DNA of 14,955 nucleotides from an uncultured Anaerotignum sp. (GTDB taxonomy: Bacteria; Bacillota; Clostridia; Lachnospirales; Anaerotignaceae). Location: positions 1 to 14,955 of the forward strand of contig NZ_CAJMDQ010000064.1 in NCBI RefSeq assembly GCF_905212195.1. The letters run 5' to 3'. Below are positions 7,191 to 14,313 of this stretch, piece after piece; position 1 is the stretch's first letter, and the number at the start of each line of letters is the position of its first letter. The notes beneath the pieces were generated by a model that was given only the letters and a program-made list of their open reading frames with translations, was not told the DNA's origin and made no database searches. The position numbers and the translations under genes were made by a program.

Positions 7191-9674
7191 ATGAAGAGAT
7201 TTATCTCATTAGCCATGGCCTCTGTGATGGCAGCTTCCCTGCTGCCTGCAACAGCATTTGCAGCCACTGGCGACGTGAAAGCCACTGCCAAAGTTGTTGG
7301 CGGTGAAAACTACACTGAAGACGAAATGAAGGGTACAGATGGTAAGATTGATGTTGATGATGCAGCAGAATTGCAGCTGACATTTACCACAGCGGATTAC
7401 AGCAGCAGCAGCGTACCTGACGCAGAAATCGAAATGACACTGGATAAGGCGGAATTTTTGGACAATGACGGCGATGTTGTCAGCGGCAGTACAACAGAAG
7501 ATGATCTGACAGGTCTGATTTATCTGAAAGACGACGACACAACTTATACACTGACAGCAGGTACTGATGATTTTGGCGGCGTTGACACTGCAGATTATGC
7601 TGGTCAGTACATCTTCGTAGACAAAAACGATAATGTACTGAAAGATGGTTCCGACAACCTCATCACCATCAGTGATGTGACAGTAGATGATGTAGATGAA
7701 CTGTCCTTCACATTGACAGGTAAAATGGAACGTGGTTGGGTACTGTCCTATAACCTGACTTCCCAGCTGACAAGAACATCCAAAAACACAGAAGCAACTA
7801 TCAGCGTAGACTCTGATGATATGGTGATCACAAACGGCGATGATCTGGTATATGCTTCCATCGAATCTAAAGGCATTTCCGTATCTGTAAAAGATACTGT
7901 AGATGTAGCAGTGGAAGAAGTTGCAACACTGAAGGATATCACAATCGAACCTTCCGTAGGCAGCACATTCACAGGTGATTCTGATGATACACTGACACTG
8001 AAACTCAACAGCGGTTTTGAATTTGTCGTAGACAGCGAAACTATGGTAGATGGCGGCAGCGCAGGCAAATATGAAATGAGCCAATTGCAGGGCTACGAAT
8101 TTGATGATGATGAAATCACATTTGAACTGGGTGCTTACACAGGCGCAGAGTCCCTGAAAATTACAGGTCTGAGAGTGGAAGCAACCACTGCAAAAGAAGG
8201 CGCAACAGCTACACTGAAAGTATCTATGACAGGCAATGACAGCGTGTCCGTAGAAGTAGCAACCGTTGTTGACTATGCAGTATCCATGAGCGTTGACGAA
8301 GACGAAGACGTACCCGTAATCTACAGCGGCGTTGACGTTGACAACACAGGTATCACAGACGATAGCGACCACGAATCCCTGGAAGTATCCATCGATGAAA
8401 CATTCGCAGGCGCTTGGGACAACAGCAAAAAATTCACACTGTCCCTGCCTGAAGGCGTTTACGCAACAGATGTGGATGTAGTGGTAGACGGTATTGAACT
8501 GGACAGAGAAGATTTCATCAATGCTTATGACGACGGCGAATACGAATACTTCGAATTCGACAAACGTATCTTTGAAGAAAACGACTCCGACAACGATCCT
8601 TATGAACTGGATGTAACATTCACACTGGTAGCAGACCCTGACTTTGAAGGCGACGTTGTACTGACACTGTCCGGCGACGCTATGGAAGAACAGGAAGTAA
8701 CTATTGCGAAATTCGTAAAACCTTACACAGTATCTGCACAGCAGAATGACCTGACAATCGACTACAGAAACACAGAAATCCCTACAGATGTTGTAATCAC
8801 AGAAGCTGAAGCTGGTCTGTGGGAAAAAGGCACTGAATTCGCTCTGACACTGGACAAAATCGACTTTGACGATGACGCAACAGTAACAGCAGATGACGAA
8901 AGCGGTATGGAAATCAAAGACGTGAAGACAAAAGACGGCGAAATCCGTTTCACTGTTGATAGCGAAAGTGATGATGAACCCGCAACAGTAACAGTATCTG
9001 ACCTGACACTGTACATGGACAGAAACCTGCCCGCAGGTGCTTATGACCTGAATATGTACGCTCTGGATATGCTGGGCGTAGACAGCGCAGAAGAAGCAGA
9101 AGACTTCGATGGTTCCGATTACACAACTTCTGACAAAGGCTACCTGCCTCAGACACTGCTGGCAGACACAACCGTATTCGTAGGCGATGAATCTGATGAT
9201 ATCGACTACACAGCCAAAACTGGTTTCGTTAACATCGTAACAGCTGGCAGCGACACAACAGGCTTCACAACAAAACTGACAGTTCCCATCGGCGAAAACT
9301 ACCTGATCGCTGGTGAAACACAGGTAACACTGGATGCACCTGCATACATCAACGCAGAAGGCTACACAATGCTGCCTGTAAGAGCAATCTCCACATCCCT
9401 GGGTATCGACAACAACAACGTACTGTGGGATCAGGCAACAAAAACAGTTACAATCCTGTACGGTGATCGTATCATCTCCATGACAGCTGGTTCTTCCGTA
9501 ATGTATGTAAACGGCAGCTCCATCCCCACAAGCTCTTCCGTGGAAATCGTAAATGACAGAACATTCCTGCCTATGCGTGACCTGGCAACAGCTCTGGGCG
9601 TAACAGACCTGACATGGGATACAGATCCTACAACAGGCAAAACAACAACTGTTTACATGAACGCAAACAGATAA
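7191..9674 (+). CDS. Stalk-domain surface protein, copy 3 (complete, highly acidic)
   Basis: This is an 827-residue exported protein. The ATG follows AAAAGGAGG. The signal peptide (MKRFISLAM start) is likely cut after AFA at about residue 24, and the mature start matches copy 2 (GDVKATAKVVG). The shared block VPVIYSGVDV is near residue 374, and the two stalk motifs (YINAEGYTMLPVRAISTSLG; TFLPMRDLATALGV) lie within residues 711-827. It is richer in Asp and Glu than copy 2 and has an N-terminal insertion (roughly residues 70-150) not seen there. No cysteine was seen. After codon 7 there is not one TTA, CTA or TCA codon, which leaves the exactly antiparallel frame open along the gene. That is extreme codon selection, as expected for a very abundant protein. 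The role is inferred to be a surface-coat or S-layer-like subunit. No enzyme motif is present. Confidence 0.9.
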   Translation: MKRFISLAMASVMAASLLPATAFAATGDVKATAKVVGGENYTEDEMKGTDGKIDVDDAAELQLTFTTADYSSSSVPDAEIEMTLDKAEFLDNDGDVVSGSTTEDDLTGLIYLKDDDTTYTLTAGTDDFGGVDTADYAGQYIFVDKNDNVLKDGSDNLITISDVTVDDVDELSFTLTGKMERGWVLSYNLTSQLTRTSKNTEATISVDSDDMVITNGDDLVYASIESKGISVSVKDTVDVAVEEVATLKDITIEPSVGSTFTGDSDDTLTLKLNSGFEFVVDSETMVDGGSAGKYEMSQLQGYEFDDDEITFELGAYTGAESLKITGLRVEATTAKEGATATLKVSMTGNDSVSVEVATVVDYAVSMSVDEDEDVPVIYSGVDVDNTGITDDSDHESLEVSIDETFAGAWDNSKKFTLSLPEGVYATDVDVVVDGIELDREDFINAYDDGEYEYFEFDKRIFEENDSDNDPYELDVTFTLVADPDFEGDVVLTLSGDAMEEQEVTIAKFVKPYTVSAQQNDLTIDYRNTEIPTDVVITEAEAGLWEKGTEFALTLDKIDFDDDATVTADDESGMEIKDVKTKDGEIRFTVDSESDDEPATVTVSDLTLYMDRNLPAGAYDLNMYALDMLGVDSAEEAEDFDGSDYTTSDKGYLPQTLLADTTVFVGDESDDIDYTAKTGFVNIVTAGSDTTGFTTKLTVPIGENYLIAGETQVTLDAPAYINAEGYTMLPVRAISTSLGIDNNNVLWDQATKTVTILYGDRIISMTAGSSVMYVNGSSIPTSSSVEIVNDRTFLPMRDLATALGVTDLTWDTDPTTGKTTTVYMNANR

Positions 9675-9725
9675 GACGAAACACACCTGATTTCTTTTCA
9701 AAATTTATCCAAACCGATGTTTTCT

Positions 9726-9755
9726 GGAGGACGTCCGAAAGGACGCCCTCCTTTT
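9726..9755 (+). terminator. Rho-independent terminator of copy 3
   Basis: The stem pairs 9726-9736 with 9741-9751 (one A-C mismatch) around a GAAA tetraloop and is followed by TTTT. It begins 51 nt after the stop codon. Confidence 0.9.
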
Positions 9756-9781
9756 GTGGGCATCTTCATAAGAAAACATAG

Positions 9782-9821
9782 AAAGCCAAAATCCTTTGTG
9801 ATCATAAGGATTTTGGCTTTT
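9782..9821 (+). terminator. Second hairpin between copy 3 and the ger operon
   Basis: A perfect 15-bp inverted repeat (9782-9796 with 9806-9820) closes a 9-nt loop, 26 nt beyond the first terminator. The downstream T-run is short and broken (TTTTGTTATGTTTT). It probably acts as a backup terminator that shields the sporulation operon from the strongly transcribed surface-protein gene. Confidence 0.65.
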
Positions 9822-9872
9822 GTTATGTTTTTTGAATGGGATATTGCTTTTTTGCGTCTTTTTGGAAAAAAG

Positions 9873-9902
9873 GTATAATCCGCCTGCCTTTCAGCAAGAC
9901 TA
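9873..9902 (+). promoter_or_regulatory. Forespore (sigmaF/sigmaG-type) promoter of the ger operon
   Basis: GTATA (9873-9877), 15 nt, then AGCAAGACTA (9893-9902). Against the known sigmaF consensus (GywTA, 15 nt, GgnrAnAnTw) only the first base of the -10 box differs. Read as sigmaG, AAGACTA resembles CATnnTA at 18 nt spacing. The predicted start is near 9909. In Bacillus, gerA operons are sigmaG-dependent, which fits. A TATAAT (9874-9879) overlaps the -35 box and could be mistaken for a vegetative -10. Confidence 0.7.
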
Positions 9903-9927
9903 TAGGAAAAAGGCAGGTGAGCGGATT
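9877..9927 (+). promoter_or_regulatory. Inverted repeat that would mask the gerA ribosome binding site
   Basis: AATCCGC (9877-9883) pairs with GCGGATT (9921-9927), and CTGCCTTT (9884-9891) pairs with AAAGGCAG (9909-9916). That makes 15 pairs with a 4-nt bulge and a 17-nt loop. The 3' arm covers the Shine-Dalgarno AGGTGA (9916-9921) and ends next to the TTG start. The 5' arm lies upstream of the predicted sporulation start (near 9909), so only read-through RNA could form the hairpin. It could instead be an operator. Confidence 0.55.
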
Positions 9928-11385
9928 TTGGAAATCGGGAAAAATCTGGCGGCGAATCGGGCTGCCATGAAAGAATTGTTTGCCGACTGCGGAGATATTG
10001 TTTTCCGTGATTTTGCGGCAGCAGAAGGCCAGGGACAGCTGTTTCTGGTTTATGTGGATAATATGGTCAATACCACCGCTGTGGAAGATGCCATCATGAC
10101 CAACATCATGAACCGCTGTCATGACACAGAAACGGAAGAACGGCTTTTGGGGCTTATGGAAAGCGTCATTGCCAACCGTGATGTGCAGCAGGTGGATACC
10201 ATTGAAAAAGCCGCTGCTGGGGTGCTGGCAGGGGATACGGTGATTTTTATGGAGGGGAGCTCTTTTGCCTTGCAGGCGTCTACCAGAGGCTATCCCAACC
10301 GCGGCGTGGGACATACGGAAACAGAAGTGGTGGTACAGGGGCCTAAAGACGCTTTTACGGAGCTTCTGGCATTCAATCTGGTGCTTATCCGCAGAAGGAT
10401 ACAGGATACACGGCTGAAAGTGGTGCGTACCAAAGCAGGTAGCCGCACAAAGACCGACGTTGCCCTTATGTATTTTTCTGATTTGGTGCGACCGGAAATC
10501 CTGCGGCAGGCGAAACGCCAGCTGGAACGTCTGCGGACCGATAGCATTCTGGACTGCGGCTCTTTGGAACAGCTTCTGGAAAAACGGCAGTTTTCGCCCT
10601 TTCCCCAGTTGCAGATGACAGAACGCCCTGATAAAGCAGCGGCGGCACTGCTGGAGGGGCGTGTGGTGCTGGTAGTGGATAATACGCCTTTTGTGATATT
10701 GCTACCTGTGACGCTGAATCTGTTTTTTCAGGCGGCAGAGGACTATTACGACCGCTGGGAAATTATGAGTCTCATTCGTTTTATGCGGTATGTGGCAGCT
10801 TTTGTGGCGGTGGCGTTGCCGGGGCTGTATTTGGCGCTGACGGTGTACCATCCAGAGCTTTTGCCCACGTCCTTAGCATTGAAAATTGCCACCACCAGAC
10901 AGAGCATTCCTTTTTCTGTGGCGGTGGAGGTTATTTCCATGGAATTGGCTTTTGAACTGCTGCGGGAAGCAGGGGTGCGACTGCCGTCACCCGTCAGTGC
11001 CACCATTGGTATTGTGGGTGGTATCATCATTGGTTCCGCGGCAGTAGATGCGGGTCTGGTAAGTCCGGCAGTGGTCATCATTTCCGCTTTGACGGGAATC
11101 TGTTCCTTTGTCATTCCCAATATCTCTGTGGTTTCCGGTCTGCGGTTGAGCAAATATCTGGTGATTTTCCTTTCTGCCACATTGGGGCTTTATGGCTTCT
11201 GGGCAGGCATTCTTTTGCTGGTGGTGCATCTGGCTGGGCTTTCTTCTTACGGGATTCCTTATCTCTATCCCTTCTGCTCCGCTTCCGTGAACCACTATCG
11301 TGATTTGGAGGATAGCCTATTCCGTCTGCCTTTGCCATGGCTGAAACGCCAGTCCATTTTCATGAAGAAAAGGGGGGAACGCTGA
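9928..11385 (+). CDS. gerAA: Spore germination receptor subunit A (GerA family)
   Basis: This 485-residue protein is the A subunit of a nutrient germinant receptor in the spore inner membrane. The N-terminal soluble part (1-280) carries family hallmarks: VVQGPKDAFTE near 135-145, then TERPDKAAAALLEGRVVLVVDNTPF near 231-255, then EDYYDRW near 271. It is followed by hydrophobic segments near 287-307, 355-400 and 409-437. I chose the TTG at 9928 because it follows AGGTGA by 6 nt, lies just after the sporulation promoter and starts at the usual place for the family (GKNLAANRAAMKELFADCGDIVFRDF). The frame is open upstream to a TTG at 9820, but that start would lie inside a terminator hairpin. It is the first gene of the A-B-C operon. 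The ligand cannot be predicted. Confidence 0.93.
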   Translation: MEIGKNLAANRAAMKELFADCGDIVFRDFAAAEGQGQLFLVYVDNMVNTTAVEDAIMTNIMNRCHDTETEERLLGLMESVIANRDVQQVDTIEKAAAGVLAGDTVIFMEGSSFALQASTRGYPNRGVGHTETEVVVQGPKDAFTELLAFNLVLIRRRIQDTRLKVVRTKAGSRTKTDVALMYFSDLVRPEILRQAKRQLERLRTDSILDCGSLEQLLEKRQFSPFPQLQMTERPDKAAAALLEGRVVLVVDNTPFVILLPVTLNLFFQAAEDYYDRWEIMSLIRFMRYVAAFVAVALPGLYLALTVYHPELLPTSLALKIATTRQSIPFSVAVEVISMELAFELLREAGVRLPSPVSATIGIVGGIIIGSAAVDAGLVSPAVVIISALTGICSFVIPNISVVSGLRLSKYLVIFLSATLGLYGFWAGILLLVVHLAGLSSYGIPYLYPFCSASVNHYRDLEDSLFRLPLPWLKRQSIFMKKRGER

Positions 11386-12497
11386 TGTTTTCTGATAACC
11401 ATAAAATTTCCCTGCGGCAGATGCAGGCCCTGTTTTGTTTTTATTTTCTGGGAACGGCGTCCTTGTTTTTGCCTGCGGAATTGGCAGAGGGAAGCGGCAG
11501 AGCCTGCTGGCTGGTGATGCTCGTAGGCGGACTGCTGGCGGCGTTTTTCTCTCTGGTACTGACCCTTTTGGGCAAAAAAGAACCTACATGGACGGTGGTG
11601 GAGTGGCTGCGAAATGCTTTTGGTGGTGTGCTGGGCAGTGTACTGGCAGTGTTTATTGCCGGAAAAATTGCTGTGGATGCCATGCTGGAAGTCCGTATTT
11701 TTACGGAAATCCTCCGCAGTACCATGCTGCCCCATACGCCTCTGTGGCTCATGGTAGGCACTTTGCTGGCGTTGTCCGCCTTTGGTGTGGCAAGGGGCAT
11801 CGAGGGACAGGCAAGGGGAGCGGAAATCCTGTTTTTCTTTGTGTTTCCTCCTTTTGTGCTGTTGTTGTTTGCCGTTGGTCTGACGGCAGGGGAAGCCTAT
11901 TTCCTCCCTGTTCAGCTGCCGAAGCTAGATGGACTGCGGCGGGGAGCGGCTTTTGTGCAGCCCTTGTTTCAGGCAATGATATTTCTGCTGTTTCTGCCGC
12001 CTTTTCTGGAAAAACCGGAAAAAGGGCAGAAAAGTCTTTTCGCTGTTTGTTTGCTGACCACATTTCTCATGACGGCGGCTACATTTCTTTGCCTGACGGT
12101 CTACGGGGCAGAGGCTTTGTCCCATAAGATTTTCCCTACGGTGCAGGTCATGGAGCGTGTGCGGTTTTCCGGCATTTTTCTGGGCAGACAGGACATCCTC
12201 CTGCTGTGGTTTTGGATGGTTTCCGCCTTTCTGTATGTGTCAGGGGCATTGTTTTTCGGCAGTGTCTGCTGTGTGCGTCTGTGCCGCCAAAGTGGACAGG
12301 GACGGCGGTACTGGCTGTTGTTATGGGTGCCTTTGCTGTTTATTGGCGCCATGGTGCCCCAGGACTTGGCAGCGGCTTATGATTTCCGCAACAAAATACA
12401 GCCTATCTTCAGTGCCCTCACAACGGCGCTCCTGCCTCTTTTGGTTTTAGGTGTAAGGATAGTCAAAGAAAGGGGGAAACGCCGTGAAACAGCTTAA
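11385..12497 (+). CDS. gerAB: Spore germination receptor subunit B (GerAB family, APC-like)
   Basis: This 370-residue integral membrane protein has about ten hydrophobic segments and belongs to the amino acid/polyamine transporter-like GerAB family, the subunit thought to bind the germinant. The ATG overlaps the gerA stop by one base (TGATG) and follows GGGGGGAACGC. Length and a family-like start (KISLRQMQALFCFYFLGTASLFLP) support it. An in-frame ATG at 11337 would overlap gerA by 49 nt and add residues not typical of the family. It is translationally coupled to gerA and gerC. Confidence 0.93.
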   Translation: MFSDNHKISLRQMQALFCFYFLGTASLFLPAELAEGSGRACWLVMLVGGLLAAFFSLVLTLLGKKEPTWTVVEWLRNAFGGVLGSVLAVFIAGKIAVDAMLEVRIFTEILRSTMLPHTPLWLMVGTLLALSAFGVARGIEGQARGAEILFFFVFPPFVLLLFAVGLTAGEAYFLPVQLPKLDGLRRGAAFVQPLFQAMIFLLFLPPFLEKPEKGQKSLFAVCLLTTFLMTAATFLCLTVYGAEALSHKIFPTVQVMERVRFSGIFLGRQDILLLWFWMVSAFLYVSGALFFGSVCCVRLCRQSGQGRRYWLLLWVPLLFIGAMVPQDLAAAYDFRNKIQPIFSALTTALLPLLVLGVRIVKERGKRRETA

Positions 12498-13554
12498 ATT
12501 TGCCCTCATAGCCCTATTGCCGTTGCTTTTGACAGGATGTTGGGATGGCAGAGACCCAGAGGACAGGGCTTATGTCATCACCATGGGCATTGACAAAGGA
12601 GAGGAAGGGCTGCTGGTAACTTTTGCCCCTGCCAAGACCACCGAAGGAAATGCCCAAAGCGTCTATCCTGTAACGGCGGACACCCTGACAGCAGCGGTGG
12701 CAGATGCGGACAGCCGCAGTTCCCGAGAAGTCTATCTGGGACAATTGCGGACGGTGGTATTTGGCAAAAGCCTGCTGGCAGACAAAGCCGCCTTTGAAGC
12801 GGTGCTGGAGGAACTGGAGCGAGGCAATGCCCTTTCGGAAAAAGTTATGGTATTGGGCACGGAAAACGCCGCAGATGCCTGTGTGGATGCCATTGCTCAG
12901 GCGGACAGCTCCACGGGGCTGTTCCTCTGGGATTTTTATAAGAATACCGCCCAGGAGGTGGCTGTGACCCGTGGTATGGATTTGGATATGCTCCTGACGG
13001 AGTTGGGCGAGCAGGGCGGCAGCACGGTTCTGCCACGCATTGAAAAGACGGAAGAAGGTCTTTCTCTTGGCGGTGGCATTGCTTTGGCAGATGGCGCCTA
13101 TGCTTTTTCATTGCCTGCGGCAGAGGAACAGGCCCATTTGCTGTTGCTGGGGGAAGGCAGCGGCGCTGTCATCGAAGGCAATTGGAATGGGACAGTATTG
13201 CCTTTGGAAATCCGCAAGGACAAAGTTTCCTTTGATTTTGCCCAAACAGCCGAAGGGCTTTCCTGTCAGGTAAATGTGAAAGTTTCCGGCGCTCTCACAG
13301 GCAGCGGCGGACAATCTCTGCTGGATGGAAATACCAGACGAGAACTGGAAAATTTTTTCGGGGACATCATAAAAACAGATTTGGAAAATACAATAAAAAG
13401 AGCGAAAGAAACCACCGCCGGAGATGTGTTTGGTCTTTGGGCGGAATGTCAGCGGCAGGCACCGGAGGTGGCAAAGTCAGGCGAAAACTGGCAGGATTTA
13501 CAGGTTTTGGTGAACTGTGAAGTGAAATTGCAGGATACAGGACGTACCCGGTAA
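12484..13554 (+). CDS. gerAC: Spore germination receptor lipoprotein subunit C (GerAC family)
   Basis: This 356-residue lipoprotein starts with GTG after GAAAGGGGG and overlaps gerB by 14 nt. The signal sequence ends in the lipobox LTGC, with Cys19 as the lipid attachment site. The family signature GCWDGRDPEDRAYVITMGID follows directly. The C-terminal half matches the Ger(x)C domain in layout (GGIALADGAYAFSLPAAEE near 195-215, then VNVKVSGALTG near 265). The protein is expected on the outer face of the inner spore membrane as part of the GerABC complex. No terminator follows, so read-through into spoIIR is possible. Confidence 0.93.
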   Translation: MKQLKFALIALLPLLLTGCWDGRDPEDRAYVITMGIDKGEEGLLVTFAPAKTTEGNAQSVYPVTADTLTAAVADADSRSSREVYLGQLRTVVFGKSLLADKAAFEAVLEELERGNALSEKVMVLGTENAADACVDAIAQADSSTGLFLWDFYKNTAQEVAVTRGMDLDMLLTELGEQGGSTVLPRIEKTEEGLSLGGGIALADGAYAFSLPAAEEQAHLLLLGEGSGAVIEGNWNGTVLPLEIRKDKVSFDFAQTAEGLSCQVNVKVSGALTGSGGQSLLDGNTRRELENFFGDIIKTDLENTIKRAKETTAGDVFGLWAECQRQAPEVAKSGENWQDLQVLVNCEVKLQDTGRTR

Positions 13555-13561
13555 AGAGAAG

Positions 13562-13591
13562 GTATAAAATTCCAAAAACAGGGTCATACTC
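13562..13591 (+). promoter_or_regulatory. SigmaF-type promoter of spoIIR
   Basis: GTATA (13562-13566) is a perfect match to the sigmaF -35 GywTA. After exactly 15 nt comes GGTCATACTC (13582-13591), which keeps the G, G, A, A and T of GgnrAnAnTw. It also contains a sigmaG-like CATACTC. In Bacillus subtilis spoIIR is transcribed by sigmaF, so site and gene agree. The predicted start is near 13598. Confidence 0.8.
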
Positions 13592-13622
13592 TCTCCATCA
13601 AAAGAGAAAAAGGATGGGAGAG
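13591..13622 (+). promoter_or_regulatory. Inverted repeat that would mask the spoIIR ribosome binding site
   Basis: CTCTCCATC (13591-13599) pairs with GATGGGAGAG (13613-13622), 9 pairs with one bulged G around a 13-nt loop. The 3' arm overlaps the AAGGATGGG ribosome binding region and ends two bases before the ATG. The 5' arm coincides with or precedes the predicted sigmaF transcript start, so only read-through from gerABC would carry it whole. Confidence 0.45.
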
Positions 13623-13623
13623 C

Positions 13624-14292
13624 ATGAAAACATTGGTTTTGTGGGCTTTGCGCGTGCAAGCCTTTTGGAAAAAAGAGTGGAAATATGGGGTGACAGCCCT
13701 TGCTGGGGGCCTTTTGGTCTGTGTCCTCTGGTCTGGGGTCTATGCGGCAAATATCCAGCGGGGCATTGCCGATGGTGTGGTGCGGTTTCATGTGCTGGCA
13801 AACAGCGATACCACCGCAGACCAGAATTTGAAGCTGGATGTACGGGACGCGGTGCTTGCTGCGTTTGGAGAAAAGCTGGAAGGCTGTACCTCCAAAGGGG
13901 AAAGCATGGCACTTTTGGCAGCATACAAAGAAGAAATCCGCCAGACAGCGGCAGCGGAAATCGCCAGACAGGGGTATGATTATCCCGTTTCTGTGTCCCT
14001 GGTGCGGGAGGATTTCCCCGAAAAGACTTATGGCAACCTGGTGTTTCCCGCTGGGGTTTATGATGCGGTGCGCATTGAGATTGGCGAAGCGAAAGGGCAT
14101 AACTGGTGGTGCGTGCTGTACCCCCAGATGTGCTATGTGGATGCCGCATGGGGAGAACCCACAGAAGAAGGTCGGGAACGGCTGCAAAACAATCTGTCAC
14201 CAGAGGAATATGCAGTGGTTTCCGCGGCGGAGCAGGAAGAACAGGCACCGAAAATCAAGCTGAAAATCGTGGAAATGTGGCAGGGGGACTAA
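13624..14292 (+). CDS. spoIIR: Stage II sporulation protein R (activator of pro-sigmaE processing)
   Basis: This 222-residue protein is close to the 224 residues of Bacillus SpoIIR. It is made in the forespore, exported into the intermembrane space, and there triggers the SpoIIGA protease that activates sigmaE in the mother cell. An N-terminal membrane or signal segment lies near residues 24-42. Family signatures are VVRFHVLANSDTTADQNLKLDVRDAVL (split over roughly 53-80) and FPAGVYDAVRIEIGEAKGHNWWCVLYP near 140-166. The ATG at 13624 follows AAGGATGGGAG. It has its own sigmaF-type promoter. sleB follows 21 nt after the stop without a terminator, so the two are probably cotranscribed. Confidence 0.95.
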   Translation: MKTLVLWALRVQAFWKKEWKYGVTALAGGLLVCVLWSGVYAANIQRGIADGVVRFHVLANSDTTADQNLKLDVRDAVLAAFGEKLEGCTSKGESMALLAAYKEEIRQTAAAEIARQGYDYPVSVSLVREDFPEKTYGNLVFPAGVYDAVRIEIGEAKGHNWWCVLYPQMCYVDAAWGEPTEEGRERLQNNLSPEEYAVVSAAEQEEQAPKIKLKIVEMWQGD

Positions 14293-14313
14293 AAAAGGGA
14301 AGGAGCGCAGGCA

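Noticed and set aside
6942..7306. Open frames in the copy 3 leader (6942-7148 and 7055-7306)
   Set aside because: One begins inside the promoter and the other overlaps copy 3 out of frame. Neither has a ribosome binding site.
7209..9701. 830-codon open frame on the minus strand
   Set aside because: It is the exact-register antisense of copy 3, open only because sense TTA, CTA and TCA codons are missing. Its product is a cysteine- and phenylalanine-rich jumble with no ribosome binding site.
9852..9879. TTGCGT-N16-TATAAT as a vegetative promoter for gerA
   Set aside because: The -35 is poor, and the TATAAT overlaps a better sigmaF/G -35 (GTATA) with exact spacing to a matching -10. Dual use cannot be excluded.
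9820..9927. Upstream TTG start for gerA
   Set aside because: It lies in a hairpin and upstream of the promoter, with no ribosome binding site. The added residues do not resemble GerA.
11337..11384. Upstream ATG start for gerB
   Set aside because: It would overlap gerA by 49 nt. The ATG at 11385 has a strong ribosome binding site, TGATG coupling and the usual family start.
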